From: Azolla caroliniana
Taxonomy: Eukaryota; Polypodiophyta
Length of the DNA: 64,000 nucleotides
Assembly: GCA_043228905.1 (NCBI GenBank)
Contig: JBHGNT010000017.1
Coordinates: 3,782,001-3,846,000, forward strand
Direction of reading: 5' to 3'
The notes below the pieces were generated by a model. That model did not search any database. It was not told the origin of the DNA and saw nothing but the letters and a program-made list of their open reading frames with translations. Below, one piece after another: positions 1 to 11,100 of this stretch (its first letter is position 1; every line of letters begins with the position of its first letter). A program made the translations under genes and the position numbers.

Positions 1-1454
1 CCGAGTTTTTCTTCATGACCCAACTCACCATGCTATAGGCATAGTCATATAGTTAATTCACCCCAAGTTTCCTCTTGTAGGTGTTGATCAAGGACATTTG
101 GAAAAAAACATATCCTTGGAGTGGTTTGGCCTTCCCCATTACCACAAGTCTCAAAATAAAAAAAGGTGTTAGATTGTACAATAAACTACCGAAATACTTA
201 AAAACATTGTGGCAAGGCACCAAAAGGTTCCTACATTCTAATTAACTTAAAATAGTTGCAACTTTTGATTTGGTTAATTATAACAATACAACATATTGTA
301 ATAGATAGACTAAGCAAACATAATCTAATTGAAATGTGTGAGCCTATATATACCGACCATAATACAAGTCTAACGATCGAGTTGGAATTTGATTACAAAG
401 TGACCTCCATAAGCTAATGATGATGCTTAATCACATAATATGAGCTCATACATAATATTCATAATAATCTTTAACTAATTAGTTTTCATGAGAGAGAAAG
501 ACCAATTGGGTCGGCTTAGTTTAAACCCTCCAAATACTTTAGTATCTACTCGAGAAAATTAGGGCTTTGTTGAGTGTGGGTCATTTTGGAGTGTGATAAC
601 CCTTGTGCATTTGTGGTTTGTAATTGAATTCTAGAAGCCATGGTAACTAGACCATATGATGAAAACCAAAGAGAAGGTGTCTTTTATTCTAATTCTTAAT
701 AAGTTTTGCCTAACAATGTTTTTTAATTTTTGTGAGACCGACATGCTCATGATTGTATCCTTTTTTATGTGAGTATGATGTGTCTCTCTTTCATGTTTGT
801 GGAGCATCATACTATGAAGATTGTAATGTCCCAAGAAATTTCCCATTTCCCATTGACACCATGAATAAAACACATGTTTTGTACATCCAATCTCTCAAAA
901 TTAATGGATTGTCATTCGATTAATGCTAATCATACAATGAAGAGGGAATGTTCAAGGTAGTACCGACAAAAATCAGTTAGTGAGAACTTGTAGAACATTT
1001 GAACCTACCAGAAACGAAAACAAGGAAAGACTTGGTATCATAGTAATTTTAATTATAATATAACTAAAGTGGATGAACATGTTGAACCTTCAAGCACCAC
1101 TAACTTGTTGAATCTATCTTGTCATATTATTAACTTGAGCCCCTTTTCAAGCATATATATAAAGTTGGCATTTAATATTAAGATATTGTGTAAGCAAATA
1201 TTTTGATTATTAATACATCAACCTAGAATTTGAGGATCTAAGCTCGTGGCCAAACAAGATAGAGTGCTTGAACATTCCTTGATTTTTTGAGATGCTGACA
1301 GTTGGAATGTGTGTTAGTGTTAGTGTTGGTGATGTAGATGTTGTTATAGTGGCAATACATCAGTGTTGGCTTACTCGAGACTAAACAAAGAGGATTTCTT
1401 AAAGTGTTAAGTTGCATGGGAACAAATGGGAAAAATCCTTGTTGGCGATCAATA
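1..1454. other. AT-rich non-coding flank
   Basis: The sequence is AT-rich with frequent stops in all frames. I see no domain, splice-bounded exon, RNA gene or terminal repeat that I can defend. The short open frames here have no recognisable motif. Confidence 0.5.
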
Positions 1455-1830
1455 GTGTAATGTATGCCATGGTGGGCACTAGGTTCACGATTGTGTTTGC
1501 AACTAAAAGGAGAAAATAGATTCATGTTGAATCTTGACAAGAAATGACAGGAATCAATGAAAGGCATCACGTGGTACCTAAGTCATACAAGGAACCAAAG
1601 CATGAGCCTTGAAGTATGCGATGTGGCAATACTTGTTGTTTTGAACTTTGACCATGCCGATCACGTGGATTGTAGGAAGTCAACATAATGACAATTCTTT
1701 GAAATTGTGGGAGTGGTGTCGTGTAGGTCAACTCTCCAAGACCAGGTAATAGTATGGACAACTAAAGAGGAGTATATGGTGGGCAATGAAGCATGCAAGA
1801 AGATTTTGTCTTTCTCAACTAGTCGCTATC
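1455..1830 (+). mobile_element. Decayed Ty1/copia fragment (end of RT to RNase H)
   Basis: Several short stretches in shifting frames match the conserved C-terminal part of copia polyproteins. Near 1457 a VMYAMVGTRF segment corresponds to the usual LMYAMVCTRPDI motif. Near 1595 there is a degenerate form of the KWILRYLKGT segment. From about 1707 the frame reads VVSCRSTLQ followed by TTKEEYMVGNEACK, matching the RNase H signatures (A/V)SWRSKLQ and STTEAEYMA. Frameshifts and stops separate the pieces, so this is a relic. No LTR or target duplication is visible around it. Confidence 0.75.
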
Positions 1831-2568
1831 ATGGGAGTCACTTGCCAAAGGCCAAGCCGCCACAATTAACACCACCATATGCATATGTAGAATTTTGGCC
1901 TTCAGTGTGAGGTTGTTGAATACAAGACACACTAGAAGGAAAAGCCAATTGAAAATGTTTCAAGGCAAATTATACATATGAAAAAAGTAGGGATTGGAGA
2001 GTGTTGATAATTTATTAGATAGATAGATTTTATGATCGTTTTTGGAGGCTTGTATAAATTTATAATCTATGAGATATGTGCAAGTGAATAACGACTCTTG
2101 ATGTTCAAGGAGAGAACTCTCATATATTTGTTGAAAGTAGTGTAAATAGTAGAAGCCACAATCTTCGCCCGTTGTTCATTAATTCCCTTGTTATTTTAGC
2201 TTTGTGGGCTTTGAGCATGTTGCAGATCATGCCATTATTCTTTCCCAAATCATGCACTAGGATTGTAATGAAAGAGAGTCGTCAATCCCAATAACATTTT
2301 TACAATGCCGAAGGGAAAACGTAGAAGTATTCTAGTGTTTTAAAAAACATGAGAGGGGTATATAGAAAAATCATTACAATGTCAAGGGTATACGATCTTT
2401 TGTCTCTGGAGCGTAAAAAGCGAAAATTCCTAGAAATACGATGTCAAGTTCTGGTTAATTTACTTGAAAATTGCATCCTTGAGCTGTTGTTTTATAATGC
2501 AAAACACGGTTTGTGCCTGCTTCCCATAAATCGAGCGTCTACTAAGATATCAGATACATAAGGATGGA
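1831..2568. other. Non-coding, nothing recognised
   Basis: AT-rich sequence with short random open frames. I recognise nothing here. It may be upstream flank of the eIF2B-gamma gene. Confidence 0.4.
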
Positions 2569-2851
2569 CCGGCTAACTGAATAATCACTTGCCCCTCACT
2601 TGCCCCTCACTTGCCCCCTTGCAATTCAGGTGAGGGCATTTGGGAAATAGAGAAACCGTGGGGGTATTTATAAAATAAGTAAAAATTGGAGGGCAATTTC
2701 TGATAATTACTTTTATCGCCCCCCCCCCCCCCCCTTCCCTCTGTAATTGTTGGAAACCAAACCCTACTATGTCTTTTGCTGTTGTTCGTCGTCGATCATG
2801 GCGATCCTCTTGAGCTCGTGACGACGCCCCGCAGAGACATTACATTTCTAG
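2569..2851 (+). promoter_or_regulatory. Putative promoter and non-coding leader exon of the eIF2B-gamma gene
   Basis: Composition changes sharply here from the AT-rich flank. Three copies of a CACTTGCCCC-like unit lie at 2588-2618, and a run of 16 C sits at 2719-2734. A leader-like stretch with CCAAACCCTA and GTCGTCGATC follows and ends in G|GTATTTCC at 2851/2852, a plausible splice donor. The first coding exon is preceded by an acceptor-like ACTTACAG ending at 5131, with only 36 bases before its ATG. A spliced leader starting here would explain that. This is inferred from sequence only. Confidence 0.4.
2769..2821 (+). other. Two overlapping upstream ORFs in the putative leader
   Basis: Within the proposed leader, ATG at 2769 opens a 14-codon frame ending with TGA at 2811-2813. 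ATG at 2798 opens a 7-codon frame ending with TGA at 2819-2821, overlapping the first in another frame. If the leader is transcribed, scanning ribosomes would meet both before the eIF2B-gamma start. The leader itself is not proven. Confidence 0.3.
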
Positions 2852-5131
2852 GTATTTCCTTTGTCCAGATTCTTTCTTGTGTGCTATTTTTCTCGCACTA
2901 TTCCATCGATGAAATGTGGATCTGTCTCTTATGATCCGAGTAGATTGCATTGTCAAATAATACTAAATCCTTATCATATTATGTCCAAAGAAATGATGTT
3001 TTTTGTTTCAGAAAGTCGTTTTTTTTGACATATTTGAGTTAACATGATCAAATGAATTCTTGTGTTATTTGACCTAATCTGATTGATTAATTTCTGGAAT
3101 ATTTGAGCAATATAAAGATATGAGTATTGGCTTATGTATTTGATTAATATGGATTTAGTTTTAAAGTGGATTAATATGGAATTCGCTCTAATCTGGATTA
3201 GATTAATAAGAGGCAGAATCGTTTTCCCACGATCCTTAAGATATCGTTGAAAATAACAATCAATCCTAAGGGGGCTGTAACTACATCTAACTCGCTTGAC
3301 AATTGGATAGTTGTTTGTAGTGATCGATCTAATGTAAAAGCAACCTATGACATTGGGCTTCCATAATGAACACACCTTAGTTGGAGGATATTTAAGGAGG
3401 GGAACTAAATCGGGTACCCACCCCTCATTTTGATCCATAAGAGATCACCACTCAGGTTCTTTATCTTAGCTGTTTTGTTGAGGGTGATGTTTGGTAGTAT
3501 GGGACAACGAGCCTTGTAGGCAAGGGCTGGCGTGTATGATTGGAATCTTATTGTAAAGGACAAAACAATTCCCGAGGTTTTGAACTCAGTAAGACATTTT
3601 TCCACATCGAGGAAGCTAGGATTCACTTAAACAAGGAAGTTGATGTTCTGTTGGATTCGAAGTGTGGCAACTTTCTTGGTATTTTTTACTGCTACCTTTC
3701 TGATGAAGATACAGATGATTTGGTCTTGATTGTTTTGCAGATTCCCACATCTTATGCACATGGTTGCCACTTGGTCTGCAACTATTTCGTAAACTAAAAC
3801 AATGTTAAACACGATACAATAACGTAGAGCTCAAGCAAAAACCAAAACTATAAGACTATTTAAGCTATTAAAACTCACAGATAGAGCTTCCAAGATACTC
3901 TTGATTGAGGGCATTGGAGAAGAGAACAAAGCATCCACAAGATCCGTAAATTTCAGCCCTCCATTAGCGTTAAAGCTATGTTTCGAGTTCTACATTCAAA
4001 GAGGTTTGCTTGAATAATGCAAGTCTTGCTCATGCTTCTAACTGTCACCTCATCAAAACTTTCTGTTTAGCCAACTCACTTATCCACTTATAATTTTTAA
4101 GGGATTTTATGTAGGATCTAATTTCAAATTGACCTTATATGGCCCGACTTTATGGTTAGATGCACACAATCCTGCACATATTGGAAACCTATGTTAACTA
4201 GTTTGATCACATGCCAATCCAAATATTTGCAGGCCTTACCTCTTGTCTGGGGATCACTTGATCTAGGTGGTTTGACACTGGCAGTGCGATGTTGGTGTTT
4301 CACTCAATTTTAAAAGCTCTAGAAGAGGTAATAAAAACAGAAGTTATTTAAATAGTATCACAAAAGAAAACGAATATATCCCCTCTGGTGACATCTGCAT
4401 AATATGCCCCATGTTTCCGAGCTTCTAGAGGAGATTGCTATACTATGTACAAATATGACTAACATTAGAGGCCAACTTTCCAGAAACTATAGATGAGGAG
4501 ATCGTGAACTATTGAACAATTGCAGCAAGATGTCCACAAAGCCATTATTTGCCAATGAGGTGCATACATTACCACACATCCTCTTTTACAGTCCCATATT
4601 ACTTTGAGAAGTTTTTCATTGTTCGTAGCTTATTCTGTACTTTCAAGTCTTTCTGTTGTATGGATGAGATATCACATAAAATCATGTGGGGACTCTTTGG
4701 GTCCCATAGGCTGCCGCAAATTCAAAGATGGTAATATGACATTTCTTTCTTTTGCTGTATTTGTCATCCTTTCTCTAACGTCTCACAATAGTGACAATTA
4801 TAGATTTTTGAACGAGATAAAAAATAGTTTAGTCATGAGAAATTGACATTCAAGAGAGAACGTTCCATAAAATATGAACTACATACTGTGAAGATCATAA
4901 TAATGAACATTCCCGCATAAGAGAATCGGTCTCCTTGGGTTCGTTGCTTGCCATTGTAAATTTCTTATGTATGATTAGCCATTCTTAAAACACAATATGA
5001 TCATAATGAAAGCAGTAGGGTTTCTGATTCCTACAAGGTTTCTGGATCCAATAATAATTTTTGTTTCAAAATCTTTCTTACTTTCTCTTATGAGGCTGTT
5101 TGTATTTTGGTCACAAGCAAATGACTTACAG
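2852..5131 (+). other. Putative leader intron, otherwise featureless
   Basis: AT-rich sequence between the proposed leader donor (2852) and the acceptor at 5131. Short open frames near 3540-3800 and 4550-4850 show no motif that I recognise. I see no transposon ends or RNA gene. Confidence 0.35.
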
Positions 5132-5167
5132 TCGCATTGCTCAAAGGAAGCAACAATAGGAGAATCT

Positions 5168-8100
5168 ATGAATTTCCAGGTGGTAGTGTTGGTGGATGGA
5201 GCATCAAAACAACTCTTTCCTCTTGTTTCAAAGGTTCAACTCCTAGATGCCCAAATATTCAATTTCTGTCAGATCCTGCTGAAGTTCTTATTGACAGCGA
5301 TTGTTTTGTGTAGGATGTTCCAAAAGCTTTGCTTCCAGTTGGGAATCGTCCTTCACTCTCCTACGTCTTGGAGCTTCTTGAATCTAGTAATCTCAAGGAC
5401 ATCATTGTAGTGAGTATTGTTTTTGTTAATAATGAGCTGTTCTTATGCTATTATGAGGTGTTTCATAGGTTCATCACCTCTCAAAATTCTAGATCATTTA
5501 GATGTATTTTTTGGTGCAAATTTTATAGAAGACTATTCTACACTGTAACATTTCTCTTGCATATGTATACGTGCAAATATACATGGTATCCATTTGTTGC
5601 TTCTCTTTTTATCTCATGTCTCTCGACCACAAAGGGGTTAATAGATATATTGTCAGCTGGTCTAGCTATTGACTAATAAATAGATAAAAGCTGTCTTAGG
5701 CTACAAAGGTTATGCTATGGGTTTTCATCCTTTATGCTATTTGTTCACATTTTTTGGACAGCGTGAATGCATGCAAGCTTATTGGCGTTGTTTTAACTAA
5801 TAGGACGATTTGAACCTGTTCCTTTAGGTTTCTTTACTATCGTCAATGTAATCCAGATCATGCTCAAGAACATCTGTCTTTAAAGCTAACAAACCTTGTT
5901 CTTTCTCAACCTAAACAATTGCTGTGTCAATGGGTGGCATACTTCTTTGGCAACACATTCATATGAATAACAGTAAATGATCTTTGCTTGCTCAAAACAA
6001 GTAGGTGGTGATGGAGGTATATGAGATTTTGCATCATTTGTGAACTTCAATTAGATTATTGGATGATTTGATATAAAAACCATGACATAACACGTCACTG
6101 ATATTATAAACCTCCACACATTTTTTAGCTCATAATTGTTTAAGATGTTTTTATTTGGTACATTAAACAAACTGATAGGTCTCCGTGTAGATTGAATCTA
6201 TTCTCATTTTGGGATTCTAAGGCGAGAGAGCATAGAAATCGTAAAACTTGTCAATGAGGGACAAATGTGAGGAATAGACTATAAGCTTGGTCGTTACTAT
6301 TACGAACACATCAATATGCAATACTAATACATGTGAATGCTATTGCTAACACATCAATATGCAATATTTGGAGTGCTAATGTAGTCTACATGAGTTCCAT
6401 ACGTCATGCTATACATGATGGCTAGAATTTTGCCAGTAGGTCTTCTAAATTAGTGTATCCTTGGAAAAAACTCACTTAAGCCTCATGTGCGCTCATAAGA
6501 TAAGACATTCTAAATGTCATGCACATTTGTCTCTATTTTGTTTAATTGTTTGAACATCACTCGATGGTAAAATTTATCTCTTGACATATCCCCAATTCTC
6601 ATATAGGAATGGAGCGAATGATGTCTCATATCCTTGCCTATGGACTTCGCATGGAGCATTTAAAACTAACTGAAAACACTAACGTTGTAGCACAGATCAG
6701 GTCTTATGTAGGTAAGATGAATGAGAGACCCAATCAGCATCTTGCCCTCTACACTATCTTCAAATATGGGAGAATATTTTTCATGAGAAAGTTTGGATTG
6801 TAGATGATGCATGGCAATGATAGAAGGGGCTTGCAACCAGTCATGCCATAGATTTCAAGAAGTTGTTGAAGATATCTATGCTGGCCGAGAAATATTCCTC
6901 TATGATGTTGATAGAGTTCCATGCCCAAGAAGTAATGCAGAAGTCCTAAATCTGTTGTTTATAATGTCGCTGGCTGATAAATATTCCTCCATGATGTTGA
7001 TAGAGTTCCATGCCCAAGAATTAATGCAGAAGTCCTAAATCTGTCGTTTAAAATGTCGCTTTCAAATAATTGCGAAGATGCAATGTCAGGATCACGAGAG
7101 ATAGATAGATAGATAGAGAGTATAAATAGAATGAAAATATATTATAAAGAAGGAAGAGTACAAAGATAGAAAGTATCTTCGAGGCTTAAGACTGGTGTTG
7201 AACCGAATTCGTTTGAGTAATACAATAAACCTCTATTTATAGGGCCTTCAGGAGTATTCATGAATTTTCTAGAATGTTCTAGAGTATCCTAGAATATTCA
7301 TGAATTTTCTATATTATTCTGGAAAGTTCTAGGACCTAGCTGAAATAATTAATGACAATTATATAATATGTATTATAATAAGTATCCCAATGGTAAGGTT
7401 TTGATGTGTATTGTAATGTCAAAGGTTCAAATCCTTTTGGGACAATATTCATAACACATCTCCCTCTTCAAACGATGAGTATTACGAGTTGTCCTTGCTT
7501 GAGGACCTGGTTTGGGTACTGTAGATGAAATTCCTCGATAAGGCTTGAGCATTTGCAACATTCCCTGCCGGTTTCCAAGTGTAGTCGCTTGGGATATAGC
7601 CTAGCCAATCCACCAAATAATATAGCTTGTTGCGAATAATCTTAGAATCAAGAATAGCAACAACCTTGTACTTTGGTCCATCCTCAAGTTCAATAGGAGG
7701 TGGAGGTGGTATGTTACGATTTGGAATAGAACTTACCCGACATGGTTCTATGAGAGAACTATGAAATATTGGATGTAGCCGTACTTGTGGGGGATGATTA
7801 AGATGAAAGGTTACATCATTGATTTTTGCATTAATGACAAAAGGGCCTAAATGTTAGTAATCCAATTTGGTACATGGTCTAGTAGTCTTTATATAATGTT
7901 GTAATAACCATACTCGATCCCCAATTTGAAAAGTGTATGGAAGCTGATGTCGATCAACATTGGATTTGTGTGCTACTTGAGCTTCTTGTAGACAAGTGGA
8001 AAGTTCCGCCTGAATCTGTCGTAGTTGATCTAAATGATCCTAAGCACTAGGATTTGTCGGTAATTTGGGAGCTTGAAATAAACACCATTGAGGATCATAA

Positions 8101-11100
8101 CTTGTGTATGCATAGAATGGTGTAACCGTAGTAGAGAAATGTACAGAATTATTATATGCAAATTCTGCAAAATGTAATATGTTGGCTAATTATCTTGTTG
8201 ATAACTGATGAAGCATCGAAGATATTACTCTAATGTTTGATTTGTACACTTTGTTTGGCCATTAGTTTGTGGATGATAACTTGAGCTAACTTGAGGATAG
8301 TTTGCAGGAGACTTTGAGCATTGTGAAGAGATGCTTCCAAAATTTAGATATAAATTGTGGTTCACAATCATTGATGATGTTGTTTGGGAGACTATGGTGA
8401 CGAAATACTTCATGTATGATTAGATTTGTTGTTTCCTCACTAGTGATATCTTTAGTGTACGGATTGAAATCTGCCATTTTTGTATATCGATCAACTATTG
8501 TTAATATAGCGTTGAACCGTGTAGAATGTGAAAGATTTGTAATAAAATATAAAGACAAATTGCCATGCCTTCCTCGAAATCAGTAATGGCTGTAATAAAC
8601 CACAAGGATGATGTTGATGCGTCTTTGTTCAACATATGTCACATGTGTGAACATAATCTTCGATAAATTTACGTAGATGAGGCCACCAGAATGATCGTGT
8701 CAACAAATCCAAGGTCTTATTGACACCAAAATGCCCAACCATATACATATCATGGTAATGTTGCATGACTTGGAGGTGGGATGACCCATTAGGAACATAA
8801 AGAAGATTCTTGTAGAAAAGTAATCCATTATGCCACTTGAATTGCATATAATCCGTATATGAATGTTGTGACTAATAGCAAGATGTACGATTCGGATCAA
8901 TATGATCTAAAATGTCTTGAGCAAGGACATTTGTCTTGAGACATGATGAATAATATTAATAATGCTTGAATCTAGTGGAGTATCAAAGTCTGTGGCTGCT
9001 TCAAGCCGTCCAAGACCTAGAATTACCTGTTTTTGATTATGGACGACCAGATCACGAGGATAAGGGGCTAAATACGAACGCCGTGATAATGCACATGCTT
9101 TTCCTTGTTTTCTTGGACGAAAAGTAATCTTAGAATAAAAAAGAGTAAGGAATTGTGCCCATTTAGCCCGTCTTCTGGTTAATACTCGAGCACTCAGAAT
9201 ATATGTGACGTTTATGTGATCACTAAGTACAATTATTTGATGAGGAGAGCCTTCCAAGAAATGTTCCCATTGTTCAAAGGAATCAACTATAGCTAAGAGC
9301 TCCTTATCATGTACCTCATAGTTGATCTCAGAAATATCAAAGTTGCATGAATGGAAAGCCATTGGGTGTAGCTTCCCATCATCACATTGTTGTGGCATAA
9401 TGCTACCAAGTGCAAAATCTGATGCATATGCTTCAATTATAAATGGTTTTTATGGATCAATATGAGCTAGAATAGGGGTGGATGTAAAGGCCTCCGTAAG
9501 ATCTAGAAAAGCCTTATCTGCATTAATAGTCCAAACAAATGATTGCTTTTTCCTTGTGTGAGAGGCAAAATAAGAACACCTTTTGTACTTGAGTTGGATC
9601 CATAGAGAGTCCTTTAGAAGAGATGATATACCCCAATAATTCTACTTGTTTGCAGTCAAAACCACACTTCTCCAATTTTGCATAAAGGCCATATTCTTGA
9701 AGTCGTTTCAATAGATCATCCAAGTAGATGACTAGAAAGGTGTCCAAGAGATCTCGAAAAATGTCATTAACCATGCGTTGAAAAATTGTTGGTGCATTTG
9801 TGAGACCAAACAACATGATTGTATACTCAAAATGAATGTATCGAGTTCAGAAAGCTGTCTTCCACTCATCTCTCGGGTGAACTTGTCACAGGTTATATGC
9901 ACCTCATAAATCAATCTTTGTAAAATATTTTGCCCCACTAATCCTTTTAAGAGACTAGAGATCAAGGGGTGTGCATACCTATTCCTGGCGATAACTTTAT
10001 TCAAACCCCGGTGGTCCCCTACTAGACAAAGCAAACCGTCTTTTTTTCTTCACAAAGGAAATGGGTGCACTAGTTAGAGATTTTGAATGTTGAATGAATC
10101 CGTTACTCAAGCTCGGTTGGTGACAAATTGTAGATTGATCCCCATGATAGTTCCGTTCCATAAATAATGGAATTGCAGCATAGTCATCATATGAAATTCT
10201 GAATCTAGAAAGTTGGTTCCATCTATAATAGGCTCTTTGGGAAGTTGAGGAATTATTGAAGATATAATCGTGGCATTGGAGGCCATGGAATCCTTGTGAA
10301 GCGGAAAATGGATTTTTGTCACTAGGTGCACAAGGGGCTGCCGACTCTCTGAATGACATTTTAACTGGGACTCTATATTGTTGTTTGGAGAGCTTTCTCA
10401 ATTGGGTTGGGATGGAAATAGAAAAAAAGAAACAGATTGTTGGCTGCTCAAAGAAAACTGATTTGAATGGGAGAAAAAAATATGAGTGGAGGTTATGGAG
10501 ATCTCACAATTCTGATACCATGTGATAAAACTGTTTTGAATTGTAGTAAGGTGCCAAAGAATCTAAATGTAAACAATAACTGATTTGGATGGGAGAAAAA
10601 AATATGAGTGGAGGTTATGGAGATCTCACAATTCTGATACCATGTGATAAAACTGTTTTGAACTGTAGTAAGGTGTCAAAGAATCTAAATGTAAACAATA
10701 ACTGATTTGGATGGGAAGAAAAAATATGAGTGGAGGTTATAGAGATCTCACAATTCTGATACCATGTGATAAAACTGTTTTGAACTGTAGTAAGGTGCCA
10801 AAGAATCTAAGTGTAAACAATAACTATTTCTTAGTGAGCCTCAAGGTCTTTAAATACAAAAAATGAGAGTGTAAACAATAACTATTTCTTAGTGAGCCTC
10901 AATGCCTTTAAATACAAAAAATGAGAGTGGGTTCGTAGCAGATGGGTCAATGGAAGAGGCTAAAATATGCCCTTTTAGAGAGAGAAGAACGTGTAGACAG
11001 ATAGTGTAGAAGGGAGAGATTATATCTGGGTCTGTCATCCTCCAAGTTTTGGCACCTTAAAATTGATGCATCATTATCGTCTCTTCTTTAACATCTTTTT

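Larger units (their letters stand above)
7084..10521 (-). mobile_element. Truncated Tcn1-like chromovirus (Ty3/gypsy) in intron 2
   Basis: Read on the minus strand, the order is RT, RNase H, integrase zinc finger, integrase core, integrase C-terminus with chromodomain, polypurine tract and 3' LTR. Gag and protease are missing between a primer-binding-like site (about 10511-10521) and the RT near 10110. No partner LTR similar to 7084-7458 is visible upstream, so the 5' end is lost or replaced. The coding region has many stops and frameshifts. It lies antisense inside intron 2 of the eIF2B-gamma gene. Confidence 0.85.

Noticed and set aside
2349-2561. A 70-codon plus-strand frame upstream of the putative leader
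   Set aside because: No motif, AT-rich, no splice or promoter context; probably chance.
10456-10926. CRISPR-like array of repeats
   Set aside because: Units are head-to-tail with no spacers, in a plant intron.
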